A DNA stretch of 64,000 nucleotides from Cytophagales bacterium (GCA_013298865.1 JAAFJL010000001.1:1-64000); one strand, 5' to 3'; shown: positions 54,645-63,396, counted from the stretch's first letter. Numbers and translations are program-made. Notes: generated by a model not told the origin, from the letters alone.

Positions 54645-56099
54645 ATGAAAAAAATCCTAATAATTTTATACTCGTTAATATCCCAACTTCTTTTAGGACA
54701 AAACTCGCCAAACGTCCATATTGAAGGAAAATTAGCTCCTTATGATAAAGAAATCAAATCTATAAAATTCCAAAAGCAAGGGTTACGGAGTCACTTAACT
54801 ATTGACCCTGATATTGAGATTCCCCTTAGTAATAAAGGTGAATTTAAGGCGGATGTATTCATTGAAAAACCAAGTTTCTATGATTTAAAGGATTTATGGT
54901 GGGGGCATACTATGCTTATTCAGCCTGGCGATACCATTAAAGTTACCTTGCAAGAAATCAAAAAAAGTGAAGCTGAAAAAAATGCAGCTATGTTTACCTA
55001 TAAGATGAAAGCTCAGTCTAAGAAATTGGGGGACATTGTGATATTTGATGAATATATTGACAAAGTAGGTTTTGCAACAAAGATAAATCTTCAAAAGGAT
55101 TCTCCAGAAATTTTCAAAAAACGGTGTGAAGATAATGTTATCATTGGATTATCTATTTTAGAAAAATACGATAAAATTCAAAAGGTTTCAGCACTTTTTA
55201 AAGAATGGTTTCCTCAATATCTGAATGCTCGATATACCCTATCAATGTGTGAGGCACTTTATAAAATTTCAAAAAATAAGATTCCCCAAAACTATTTTGA
55301 GAGGTTACAAATTCTTAGTTTTAATGACCCAGTTATAGCCACAATCTGTGACCAGTACATGACTGCTGCATCAGTAAAAAATTGGTATGTTTTCAATAAT
55401 TTTGATATTAAAAATCCTTATGGAAATCTAAAGGGTATTTTTGATGGAAGTCGGAAAAACTATACTGGAATCATCAAAGACAGGCTTATGGGTTGGAATT
55501 TAGAAGATTTTGCAGATAAAAAATCACCAGACTTTGAGGAATGTTATCAGATATTTTTGAAAGAATGTCAGAATCAAACTATTAAAAATAGCGTCATTAA
55601 AAAAGTTAAAGCAACGCAAAAAAACAATGTTGTAAAATCTGGAAAAGTGCCAACTTTCAAGGATTTTATTAGTAAGACTCAAGTAGAAGACTTTGCAGGA
55701 AAATCATTTTATTTATCAGAAATTTTATCTGATACAACTATTACTTTGTTAGATTTTGGAGCGAGCTGGTGTGGTCCTTGCAAAGAACAACAACCTCTTG
55801 TTGAAGATTTAGAAAAATTATACAAAGGAATGGTTCAATTTATTTACCTCTCAACTGATACGGATGAAATTAAATGGAGAAATTCAGTAAAAGATAAAAG
55901 TCCAGAAAAACTAAAAAGTCAATTTGTTATTAGCGAGTTTACTTCATCACCGATAAATCAATATTTTGACATCAACTTAATTCCTCGTTATATTCTTATA
56001 TCAAAAAAGCGTGGAATTGTCTTGAACGCTCAACTACCGTTACCCTCATTATCAGAAGATTTTGAGAATATTATTCAGAAAAATATTCCTTTGAGGTAA
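54645..56099 (+). CDS. TlpA/ResA-type thioredoxin-fold protein with N-terminal extension
   Basis: 484 aa. Signal peptide ending about LLLGQ, a DUF4369-like beta region and a helical middle (about 20-335), then a thioredoxin domain with the redox site WCGPC (Cys376, Cys379) and cis-Pro near LIPRYIL. It acts in the periplasm as a thiol-disulfide reductase; electron donor and substrate unknown. The gene is AT-rich and lies between the family B palindrome (54331) and an isolated arm of it (56114). Confidence 0.88.
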   Translation: MKKILIILYSLISQLLLGQNSPNVHIEGKLAPYDKEIKSIKFQKQGLRSHLTIDPDIEIPLSNKGEFKADVFIEKPSFYDLKDLWWGHTMLIQPGDTIKVTLQEIKKSEAEKNAAMFTYKMKAQSKKLGDIVIFDEYIDKVGFATKINLQKDSPEIFKKRCEDNVIIGLSILEKYDKIQKVSALFKEWFPQYLNARYTLSMCEALYKISKNKIPQNYFERLQILSFNDPVIATICDQYMTAASVKNWYVFNNFDIKNPYGNLKGIFDGSRKNYTGIIKDRLMGWNLEDFADKKSPDFEECYQIFLKECQNQTIKNSVIKKVKATQKNNVVKSGKVPTFKDFISKTQVEDFAGKSFYLSEILSDTTITLLDFGASWCGPCKEQQPLVEDLEKLYKGMVQFIYLSTDTDEIKWRNSVKDKSPEKLKSQFVISEFTSSPINQYFDINLIPRYILISKKRGIVLNAQLPLPSLSEDFENIIQKNIPLR

Positions 56100-56113
56100 A
56101 TATTATTCCAAAG

Positions 56114-56133
56114 CCTGCTCACACTCGAATATT
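56114..56133 (+). repeat. Solitary arm of palindromic family B
   Basis: Matches the start of the left arm at 54330-54349 with two changes and in the same orientation. No partner arm is near. Confidence 0.65.
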
Positions 56134-56157
56134 TCTACCTCTCCAACCCCAATCATC

Positions 56158-56988
56158 TCACTTTTTCCTAAAAACCACAGCACAACTTGCTCCGAAAGGT
56201 ATTTTGGTTTTTTCTAAACGATTCAATTCCCATTGATGAATTTTATTGAAAATGGCAGTTGCTAACTTAGAAGGAGTATGATTATCAGCTTCGGCATCTA
56301 AAGTATTTTGTCTGGTTTTTCCGAATAATCTCGCCAAACGATAAGGAATTGCTCTTAGAATTCCCATAATTGGGGGTAAATAAGAGAAAATGTAGCTTCC
56401 GTAAGCAAATTCTAAACCACAATCTGTTGCCAATTTTTCAAGAGTTTCGAGGGAATAACGCCTGTAATGTCCACTTTCATCATCAACCTCAGACCAGAGC
56501 CATTGATGAGCAGGCACAGTAATAAAAATCAGAGCATTCGAGGGAAGATATTCAGCCAAACCTTCAAGGAAATTTTTATCGTCTTCGATATGCTCAATCA
56601 CATCAAAAAGCCCTACCGCATCAATCTGTTTTTCTTCAAAAGGAAACTCTTGAAAGAAAATATTATAGACATTCTCGACTCCTCTTTTTTGGGCATTCAG
56701 ACAGCCAGCATAGCCAGGTTCAATCAAAAAAGTATTTTTCTGAGGGTATTTTTCTGCTAAAAATCTTGCCTGAAATCCATTTCCACCCCCAACATCAGCA
56801 AAGTTTTTTGCAAAACCAAAACGCTGCGTGAGCTTGAAAATAACATCATTTCGATGCTTGAACCAAAAGCTATTGTCTTCTACGGCAAAGCAATAATTAT
56901 TACCCTCTTCGGGGTACGACATTTTTTCGGCATGAGATGCCCGCCAAATATTGTTTTTATCGAGTACTAACTCATTCGTTGTTGTCAT
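56158..56988 (-). CDS. Class I SAM-dependent methyltransferase
   Basis: 276 aa from ATG 56988; an extension would need TTG 57009. Motif I NFADVGGGNGFQARFLAEKY, acidic loop IEPGYAG, VGLFDVIEHIEDDKNFLEGL as motif IV-like region, then ALIFITVPAHQWLWSEVDDE. It resembles methyltransferases acting on lipids, quinones or surface sugars; substrate unknown. It converges with the TlpA-like gene. Confidence 0.88.
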   Translation of the reverse strand: MTTTNELVLDKNNIWRASHAEKMSYPEEGNNYCFAVEDNSFWFKHRNDVIFKLTQRFGFAKNFADVGGGNGFQARFLAEKYPQKNTFLIEPGYAGCLNAQKRGVENVYNIFFQEFPFEEKQIDAVGLFDVIEHIEDDKNFLEGLAEYLPSNALIFITVPAHQWLWSEVDDESGHYRRYSLETLEKLATDCGLEFAYGSYIFSYLPPIMGILRAIPYRLARLFGKTRQNTLDAEADNHTPSKLATAIFNKIHQWELNRLEKTKIPFGASCAVVFRKK

Positions 56989-57393
56989 TTCTGAAATGGT
57001 ATAAATCAAAATTCGGGTAATTTTCGTTATTTACTGACCAAATAGCAAGCCAAAGATAAAACTCAATTTCAGCCTTTTTGTCAGGTTTAAAATAAAAATA
57101 GAGCTTGGCAAGTTGTTTGTTGAGTTATAGTGAGGGACTATGTATTAAATAAACTACCAGTTTTAGACTGGCAATTTTTTGGTTAGACAATCATCTTTTT
57201 CTGCTAATAGCACCGCTCTTTAATGAAAAAGATGGGCAGGATAACCGAAAAAAGGTCGTATCAAAAGGTAGTTTATTTCATACATAGTCCTTTAGCTGTT
57301 TTACCAAAAAAACCTGTTGTTTGAAATTTTATTACGAAGTTTTTACTGAACACCGCAAGATTTCGTACATTTACAACAACACTCATCAAATTT
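56989..57393. other. Gene-free interval holding palindromic element copy 2
   Basis: Divergent upstream region of the methyltransferase (-) and the sigma factor (+). Most is the element at 57135-57290; I see no ORF in the rest. Confidence 0.7.
57135..57290. repeat. Palindromic element family A, copy 2 (156 bp)
   Basis: Terminal arms 57135-57158 and 57267-57290 match at 23 of 24 positions (GGACTATGTATTAAATAAAC). Inner arms also pair (ATCTTTTTC with GAAAAAGAT). The centre AATAGCACCGCT at 57206-57217 followed by TTTAATGAAAAAG is nearly that of copy 1. No transposase inside; a MITE-like or structured element. Confidence 0.88.
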
Positions 57394-58020
57394 ATGTCAG
57401 AGCAAGAAGAACAAGTTCAAACGCTCCAAGTCTATTCTGACAACGAAAAGTATCGGATTTTCGACAAGGAGTTCATGCCCCATATAGATTCTATGTACAA
57501 CTTCGCCTTTCGTCTGACCAATGACGAAGACGATGCCAATGATCTTGTGCAAGATACCTACCTCAAAGCCTTTCGTTTTATTAGTTCTTTTGAAGAAGGA
57601 ACGAACGCAAAGGCTTGGCTTTTCCGTATCCTGAAGAATAGCTTCATCAATGATTTTAGGAAGAAATCGAAAGAACCTTCAAAAGTTGATTATCAGGACG
57701 TAGAAACTACCTACAATTCAGAAGAAGATGCTGAAACGAATCAGACCGTAGATTTACGGGCGGAATCTGTCCAAGATTTGATTGGTGATGAAATCGCTAC
57801 GGCACTGAATTCTTTGCCCGTGGATTTCAGAACGGTCATTATTCTTTGTGATGTTGAAGGGTTTACCTACGAAGAAATGGCGAAGATTTTGGATATTCCC
57901 ATCGGTACGGTGCGTTCGAGGCTTCACCGTGCGAGAATGCTACTAAAAGATAAGCTGAAAAAGTATGCCAAATCGTTAGGCTATGATACTGAAAATGCCA
58001 TTGTGGCAGAGAATATTTAG
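57394..58020 (+). CDS. ECF-type RNA polymerase sigma factor
   Basis: 208 aa. Region 2 with MYNFAFRLTNDEDDANDLVQ, DTYLKAFRFISSF and AWLFRILKNSFINDFRK; acidic linker; region 4 with LNSLPVDFRTVIILCDVEGF, YEEMAKILDIPIGTVRSRLH. Resembles the SigR/RpoE-like group. The next plus-strand gene is a putative zinc anti-sigma factor, but 384 bp and a palindromic element lie between. Confidence 0.95.
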   Translation: MSEQEEQVQTLQVYSDNEKYRIFDKEFMPHIDSMYNFAFRLTNDEDDANDLVQDTYLKAFRFISSFEEGTNAKAWLFRILKNSFINDFRKKSKEPSKVDYQDVETTYNSEEDAETNQTVDLRAESVQDLIGDEIATALNSLPVDFRTVIILCDVEGFTYEEMAKILDIPIGTVRSRLHRARMLLKDKLKKYAKSLGYDTENAIVAENI

Positions 58021-58404
58021 CTACTTTCATGGGTATTTTTTTCCTAATAAATTCCTAATGGATAAATTTTATTGGTCAAAAGGAATTTTTTTTAGAACCA
58101 TCCTGTTAAACTACTACCAAGGAATAAAAATCAAGTAAAATCTTCATTTTTGAAATATAATTATTTGACAATCAAATAATTAACTGATTTTTTGGATTCC
58201 TCCTAATACAATTCCCAACCATGGAAGCTGTTTAAATTTTCTGTTTTATTCTAAAATATAGGCTATTTTTAAAGTCAGTTTTTTTAAAATTATTGACATA
58301 TAGCAGCGCTACATTGAAAGAATTTTGGAAAACTGGCTTTAAAAAGAGTCAATTTTAGTTGAAAGAGAAAGTCTAAACAGCTTCAGAATTAAAATTATCA
58401 AGCA
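58021..58404. other. Interval between sigma and anti-sigma genes with element copy 3
   Basis: No ORF supported. Contains the palindrome at 58251-58358; otherwise AT-rich. Confidence 0.7.
58251..58358. repeat. Palindromic element family A, copy 3 (shorter, about 108 bp)
   Basis: TTTTAAAGTCAGTTTT at 58267-58282 pairs with 58329-58344 with one mismatch; outer CTAAAAT/ATTTTAG ends pair too. The centre ATAGCAGCGCT and the ACTGGC-TTAAAAAGAGTC side resemble copy 1. More diverged than copies 1 and 2. Confidence 0.7.
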
Positions 58405-58767
58405 ATGGTCTCCGAGGCTGAAAAAGTACAGAAAAAGACAAAATGCGAACATCAAGCCGAGTGCATGAAGTTGGTACAACTCATTGTTGACGGACAAGCA
58501 ACTGATGAACAAGTTGCTCATTTTAAAGCAAACATGGAAACCTGTTTGCCTTGTGAAAAAGGTTATGAATTAGAAAAGTGTATCAAAGAATCACTCCAAT
58601 TGCGTCTTGAAAAAAAGTGCGTTCCACAAAGTTTAGTTGACTGTATCAAAGCAAATATTGGAAAAATGGCATTACTTGCCCTAATTATCTCTTATTTTAT
58701 TACAGAAGGTAATTTTCTCTGTCGTAACTTTGCCTCCTCACAAACAGCAATTACTATTGGACGGTAA
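58405..58767 (+). CDS. Putative zinc-binding anti-sigma factor
   Basis: 120 aa. Cysteines and His in [20 protein letters not shown] and [12 protein letters not shown] resemble the zinc anti-sigma (ZAS/RsrA) motif, though the His-Cys gap is seven residues, longer than the classic HxxxCxxC. The C-terminal 30 residues ([16 protein letters not shown]) may be weakly hydrophobic. It probably binds the sigma factor encoded at 57394. Its 3' end overlaps the gmk reading frame by 11-38 bp. Confidence 0.7.
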   Translation: MVSEAEKVQKKTKCEHQAECMKLVQLIVDGQATDEQVAHFKANMETCLPCEKGYELEKCIKESLQLRLEKKCVPQSLVDCIKANIGKMALLALIISYFITEGNFLCRNFASSQTAITIGR

Positions 58768-59335
58768 ACTCATTATCTTCTCTGCCCCGTCTGGTTCGGG
58801 CAAAACTACTATCGTAAAGCATCTCTTAGCGAATAACTCCAATCTGGGCTTTTCTATTTCTGCGTGTACCCGTGACAAACGTGGGCGTAACGAAGAAAAC
58901 GGCAAAGATTACTACTTCATGACGCCCGACGAATTCAAGACAAAAATTGATAATAATGAATTTGTTGAATGGGAAGAAGTATATCCTGGGGCATATTATG
59001 GCACATTAAAATCAGAAATAGAAAATCTTTGGGCTTCGGGCAAACACGTAATTTTCGATGTAGATGTGCGTGGTGGCGTGAAATTGAAAGAATTTTTCAA
59101 GGAAAAAGCCTTGGCAATTTTCGTGAAAGTTCCCAGTATTGAAGAATTAGAAAAACGTCTTCGTGAAAGAGGTACGGATAGCGAAGATTCTATTTCAAAG
59201 AGAGTTTTTAAAATGAAATTTGAAATGACTTTTCAAAATCAGTTTGATGAAATCCTCATCAACGATGATTTAGAAGAAGCCTTCGCAAAAGCACAGAAAT
59301 TATTTGAAGAATTCACAGGTTCAATTAACAATTAA
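58730..59335 (+). CDS. gmk: Guanylate kinase with non-ATG start
   Basis: Up to 201 aa. P-loop [22 protein letters not shown]-binding [34 protein letters not shown], and FDVDVRGG. It makes GDP from GMP. No in-frame ATG occurs upstream of the P-loop; candidate starts are TTG 58730 and TTG 58757, the latter giving [13 protein letters not shown] of normal length. Both overlap the anti-sigma gene. The stop lies within a 7-bp tandem repeat. Confidence 0.92.
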   Translation: MPPHKQQLLLDGKLIIFSAPSGSGKTTIVKHLLANNSNLGFSISACTRDKRGRNEENGKDYYFMTPDEFKTKIDNNEFVEWEEVYPGAYYGTLKSEIENLWASGKHVIFDVDVRGGVKLKEFFKEKALAIFVKVPSIEELEKRLRERGTDSEDSISKRVFKMKFEMTFQNQFDEILINDDLEEAFAKAQKLFEEFTGSINN

Positions 59336-59355
59336 CAATTAACAATTAACAATTA
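59323..59355 (+). repeat. 7-bp tandem repeat at gmk stop
   Basis: AATTAAC is repeated about four and a half times; the gmk stop (59333-59335) is inside it, and the protein's last residues come from the repeat. The rest of the gap to 59519 holds partial inverted copies (CAATCAGCAGTT at 59374 and its complement near 59476). Confidence 0.8.
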
Positions 59356-59518
59356 TCAAGGGTCAATCAGCAGTTTTCAAATGTCAATGGATAGTGTAGG
59401 AGTTAAGAATACCTAATTCTTGCTAATTGACTTTTGCAATGTTGTTCATAGATTATTACTCATTGGTAATTGCTAACTGCTGATTGTTCATTGTTTATTG
59501 TTCATTGATAATTGAGCA

Positions 59519-60094
59519 ATGAAAGTTGGTTTATTTTTTGGTTCGTTTAATCCCATCCATGTTGGACATTTGATTGTTGCCAACGTTATGGCTACCACTA
59601 CCGATTTGGAACAAGTCTGGTTTGTGGTTTCTCCGCAAAATCCCTTCAAGAAAAATAAGTCTTTGTTGCATGAGTTTGACCGCTTAGATATGGTCGAGAA
59701 AGCCATAGCCGACAATCATAAATTCAAAGCAACAGATATTGAGTTTTCGATGCCAAAACCTTCCTACACGATTGATACGCTGATACGTTTGCAGGAAAAA
59801 TACCCTCAGCACGAATTCAAATTGATTATTGGCGGAGATAATTTGGCACAGTTCCCGAACTGGAAAAACCACGAACAAATCTTGGAATATTTTGGCTTGT
59901 ACGTCTATCCAAGACCCAATGCCGCACCAAGCGAATTAGAAAAACACCCCAAAGTAAAGTTTGTAAATGCCCCTTCCTTAGATATTTCGGCAACTTTTAT
60001 TCGTGAATGTCTGAAAAACGGACAGTCTATTCGCTACATGACCCCCGAAGTTGTGGAGGAATTTATCATTAGAAAAAAATTCTACCAGCTATGA
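59519..60094 (+). CDS. nadD: Nicotinate-nucleotide adenylyltransferase
   Basis: 191 aa. N-terminal FFGSFNPIHVGHL (the GxFxPxHxGH motif), VVSPQNPFKK, IIGGDNLAQFPNWKNH and the C-terminal ISATFIRECL (SxTxxR). It joins NaMN with ATP in NAD synthesis. Overlaps the next gene by four bases (ATGA), so coupled. Confidence 0.96.
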   Translation: MKVGLFFGSFNPIHVGHLIVANVMATTTDLEQVWFVVSPQNPFKKNKSLLHEFDRLDMVEKAIADNHKFKATDIEFSMPKPSYTIDTLIRLQEKYPQHEFKLIIGGDNLAQFPNWKNHEQILEYFGLYVYPRPNAAPSELEKHPKVKFVNAPSLDISATFIRECLKNGQSIRYMTPEVVEEFIIRKKFYQL

Positions 60095-60891
60095 AAATCA
60101 GCATTTTAGGTTGTGGCTGGTTGGGTTTGCCACTGGGGAAATATTTAGTAGAACAAGGGTATTATGTCAACGGAAGTACAACTTCTGAAACTAAAAGTTT
60201 TGCCTTACAATCAGCAGGAATTCATCCGTTTTTGCTAAACCTTTCACCAGAAATTTCAGGAGAAAAAATTACAGAATTCTTTGACAATGAGATACTTATC
60301 ATTGCGATTCCCCCACGTGCGAGTAAATTTGGAGAAGATTTTCATGTACAACAAATCCGTAGTTTAATTCCTTTTTTAGCCCAATCTTCTGTCCGTAATA
60401 TCATCTATATTTCATCGACTTCGGTTTATCCAGAGCTGAATCGAGTAGTCATGGAACAAGACCAAACCATAGAAACTTCGGGTTTGGTACAAGCCGAGAA
60501 AATCCTGCAATCGTTTTCAAAAACTACAGTCTTACGTTGCGGAGGATTGATGGGTTATGAGCGTATTCCAGCGAAATATTTTGCAGGAAAAACAATCAAT
60601 ACAGGTCAAATTCCAGTAAATTATGTCCATCGAGATGATGTAATCGGAATCATAGAAAGTATCATTTTACAGAAAAAATATGGAGCAACTTACAATGTAG
60701 TTTCCCCGCAACATCCTGTACGTGAGGACGTTTACCTGAAAAACTGTGCAGATTTAGGATTTATAGAACCAATTTTTGCACAACCCACAGAAGCCATTCC
60801 TTACAAAATTATCAGTCCAGAAAAATTATTAAACGAAATTAAATACACCTTCAAGTTTCCAGACCCTTTGGGGTTTTATTATGAGGTTTGA
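60091..60891 (+). CDS. NAD(P)-binding epimerase-like protein (YeeZ-like)
   Basis: 266 aa. Rossmann start ISILGCGWLGLPLGKYLVEQ (GxGxxG), YISSTSVYPE, GLVQAEKILQ in place of the SDR YxxxK, and NYVHRDDVIGIIESI. The short-chain Tyr-Lys pair is not obvious, so it may bind dinucleotide without classic reductase action. It matches the atypical NAD-dependent epimerase group that includes E. coli YeeZ. Coupled to nadD. Confidence 0.82.
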   Translation: MKISILGCGWLGLPLGKYLVEQGYYVNGSTTSETKSFALQSAGIHPFLLNLSPEISGEKITEFFDNEILIIAIPPRASKFGEDFHVQQIRSLIPFLAQSSVRNIIYISSTSVYPELNRVVMEQDQTIETSGLVQAEKILQSFSKTTVLRCGGLMGYERIPAKYFAGKTINTGQIPVNYVHRDDVIGIIESIILQKKYGATYNVVSPQHPVREDVYLKNCADLGFIEPIFAQPTEAIPYKIISPEKLLNEIKYTFKFPDPLGFYYEV

Positions 60892-60899
60892 GGGGAAAA

Positions 60900-60930
60900 T
60901 TTGCTAATATAAAAATTTCATTTACCTTTG
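60900..60930 (+). promoter_or_regulatory. Bacteroidota-type promoter ahead of AAA-M41 gene
   Basis: TTTG at 60900-60903, 19 nt, TACCTTTG at 60923-60930: the same boxes and spacing as the rpmG promoter at 16207. Predicts a roughly 300-nt leader. Confidence 0.78.
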
Positions 60931-60966
60931 TGACAACAAACAAAAAATCTTCTATTCAATAAAAAA

Positions 60967-61050
60967 ATGCTACTTATCAATACATATTTCAGTCCACTTG
61001 GCTCAGATAGTGCCTTGTCTTATGGACGGGAGAATTTTGTATTGAAGTAG
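60967..61050 (+). CDS. Possible 27-residue leader peptide
   Basis: ATG to TAG: begins MLLINTYFSPLGSDSALSYG and ends RENFVLK. It is the first ORF after the promoter at 60900 and is followed by a possible T-rich hairpin, an arrangement that could allow attenuation. It could also be chance. Confidence 0.35.
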   Translation: MLLINTYFSPLGSDSALSYGRENFVLK

Positions 61051-61241
61051 GTTTTAGCTGCTCCATTCTTATTCTTGCCGCCCATATTGGTCGGTTTTTT
61101 TATGCCCTTTTTCAAGGGTTTCAATCATTTTACTTTACGGGATTATTACTTTCAAAGAAAACTGCGTTGTCTAAAATGTGATAATTTCGTTGTCTGCTTA
61201 CGTAAGAAATACCCTTACGTTTTAGCTTTAATTATCAGATT

Positions 61242-63287
61242 ATGAATAACTTAAATATAAATCAAGAAGATATTCTTCTTAAAAAAACAATACTTTCAGA
61301 AGCTAAACAACAACTAAAACTTGAATTTGTTGGCTTGGATAGTATTATTGACGAAATCGCTGATTTAATGCTTCCGTGGTGGTTGTTCCCCCAGTTTCAA
61401 CATCGCCCTACTATCATTAATTTGTGGGGTATGACAGGTACAGGTAAAACTGCTCTTATTAAAAGATTGATGGAGTTGATGAGTCTGAAAGAAAAACTTT
61501 TACACTTTGACATGGGAACATTTGGTGATGGAGAAACTTCTCTGAAAGATACCTTCACGGACGATTTAGAACATTTTAATGCACAAGAAGTAGTGCTGGC
61601 TTTTGATGAATTTCAGTTCGCTCGTTCAATTAATGAAGACGGAGATGAAGTTAATAATCATAAACTTCGTATCATTTGGGATTTATTAGATTCTGGACAA
61701 TTCACTTATGAACCTTACCTAAATATGTATTATCAGAATAAGGTTTTTCATTTTCTCAAAATCCTAAATAAAGCTCAGGAAGTAGGAGTTAACGTAAAAA
61801 ATGGTCTGATTGTCAATGAGTTAGATGCTTTTACACAACTTATTGGCGATTTTACATTGTCTTCAAAATCAAGTGAAGATAAGAAAAGAAAACCAGACGA
61901 ATATTTTGTGTCAGATCACTTTCTGGATGGAATCGATGACTTGATTGAAGGGTATTTTGACAAGAAAAAATACCTTGAACAAATCAAACTCATGAGTTTG
62001 GAAGGCTATATAGATTTTTTCATCAACCTTGTCAAACAAAAAGGGAAACAATGTTTAATGGATATGTCTAAAGCTCTAATTTTTGTGGTGGGTAATCTTG
62101 ATGAAGCCTTTTATATGAGCGATAGTATCAACCCAGATATTAGTGCTGATGAGTTTCATAATCATTCCAAAAAAATTACGATTGCTTCTATTAAATCTGC
62201 TTTGCAAGAGCGTTTCAGAAATGAACAGATTGCTCGTCTCGGTAATAATCACATCATCTATCCATCTTTTAGTAAAAATCAGTATAAGCAACTGATTATA
62301 AAAGGTTTAGAGACCGTGGAAAAAAATATTGCAGAAACGTTTGCAATCAAAATTCACTTCAATGAGTCGGTGATAGATTTGATTTATACCGAAGGTGTTT
62401 TCCCTACACAGGGTGCAAGACCTGTCCAGACGACTCTTCGTAACTTGATTGATTCTTATACTGGTAAGTGGATTTTGGAGATTTTTGAAAATAATTTGTT
62501 CGTAACAGACATACACTGGAGTTATCAGAATAATCAATATCTACTTGAATTTTGGAATAAATCTGATAAAATCTTAGAGCAGCAATACAAGTTAAATCTG
62601 AAAATTAACCCCCTCAGACAAACTCGTAATAATGATGTTCAGGCTTATGTAGCAATACACGAGGCAGGTCATGCTGTTTTATCGGCTTTATGCTTAAAAT
62701 TGATACCCGAATATGTAGTAACCCAAACGGCAGATAGCAATTCAGAAGGTTTTTGTTTAGTAAATTATCCAGACGGATTTCATACAAAAGACTTGATACT
62801 GAATAGAATTAAAGTTTCATTGGGTGGTTATCTTGCTGAAAAACTGATTTTGGGAGATGATTTTATTTCAAGTGGAGTTTCGGAAGATATTGCTAAAGCT
62901 ACCCAATTTGCCAACGATGCCGTGAACAGGTTTGCTATGGGAAAAGATCCTATTTTATCTCAACACAACCCGACACAACACCAGGCGGTGTTCACGATGA
63001 CCAATTCACAAAGTTCGCAGGCTCTTCAAATTATCAAAGAATGTGAAACAGAAGCTCTTGAGATTCTGGAAAGAAATGAATTATTACTTCTGAAACTCAC
63101 TGATTATCTGACACTTAACTCAAGAATTGAAAAAGAAATGATTCGGAAATTTGTAGAGGAATTTAGTGTAGAGCCTTTTGTGAAAGAAGATGGTTTTAGG
63201 GATATTAAGCATTATTATAACATCAAAAATCAGGTACAAAAACGGATGTTGCAATTAGAATTTATAGAAGAATTTGAAATTGCATAA
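61242..63287 (+). CDS. Clp-type AAA+ ATPase fused to FtsH-type M41 metalloprotease
   Basis: 681 aa, with no membrane segment. AAA+ module at about 25-430: Walker A GMTGTGKT (63-70), Walker B VVLAFDEFQFA, long insert at about 160-270, and sensor 2/small domain with GARPVQTTL (Arg393) as in ClpA/B. The M41 module from about 460 has zinc site HEAGH (His473, Glu474, His477), the loop SLGGYLAEKLIL and third ligand Asp549 in GVSEDIAKAT. FtsH itself has an AAA of another clade and membrane anchors. The protein is likely a soluble ATP-dependent protease; substrate unknown. Confidence 0.85.
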   Translation: MNNLNINQEDILLKKTILSEAKQQLKLEFVGLDSIIDEIADLMLPWWLFPQFQHRPTIINLWGMTGTGKTALIKRLMELMSLKEKLLHFDMGTFGDGETSLKDTFTDDLEHFNAQEVVLAFDEFQFARSINEDGDEVNNHKLRIIWDLLDSGQFTYEPYLNMYYQNKVFHFLKILNKAQEVGVNVKNGLIVNELDAFTQLIGDFTLSSKSSEDKKRKPDEYFVSDHFLDGIDDLIEGYFDKKKYLEQIKLMSLEGYIDFFINLVKQKGKQCLMDMSKALIFVVGNLDEAFYMSDSINPDISADEFHNHSKKITIASIKSALQERFRNEQIARLGNNHIIYPSFSKNQYKQLIIKGLETVEKNIAETFAIKIHFNESVIDLIYTEGVFPTQGARPVQTTLRNLIDSYTGKWILEIFENNLFVTDIHWSYQNNQYLLEFWNKSDKILEQQYKLNLKINPLRQTRNNDVQAYVAIHEAGHAVLSALCLKLIPEYVVTQTADSNSEGFCLVNYPDGFHTKDLILNRIKVSLGGYLAEKLILGDDFISSGVSEDIAKATQFANDAVNRFAMGKDPILSQHNPTQHQAVFTMTNSQSSQALQIIKECETEALEILERNELLLLKLTDYLTLNSRIEKEMIRKFVEEFSVEPFVKEDGFRDIKHYYNIKNQVQKRMLQLEFIEEFEIA

Positions 63288-63396
63288 ATGAAGGGATTGT
63301 GTGAAAAGTCTATGAGTTAAAAGTTTTAAGTAGAAATACTATTCGCAGTAAAACACTTTCAACTTTAGACTTTTCACATAACTCAGATTCTCCCTC

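Larger units (their letters stand above)
60892..61241. other. Leader region of the AAA-M41 gene
   Basis: Contains a promoter (60900-60930), a 27-codon ORF (60967-61050), a weak CCGCCC...TTGGTCGG hairpin with a T run near 61078-61100 and ACGTAAG/CTTACGT at 61200-61220. I see no larger gene. Confidence 0.6.

Noticed and set aside
57135-57290. Degraded insertion sequence
   Set aside because: At 156 bp with no transposase remnant and with internal symmetry throughout, it is better described as a palindromic element.
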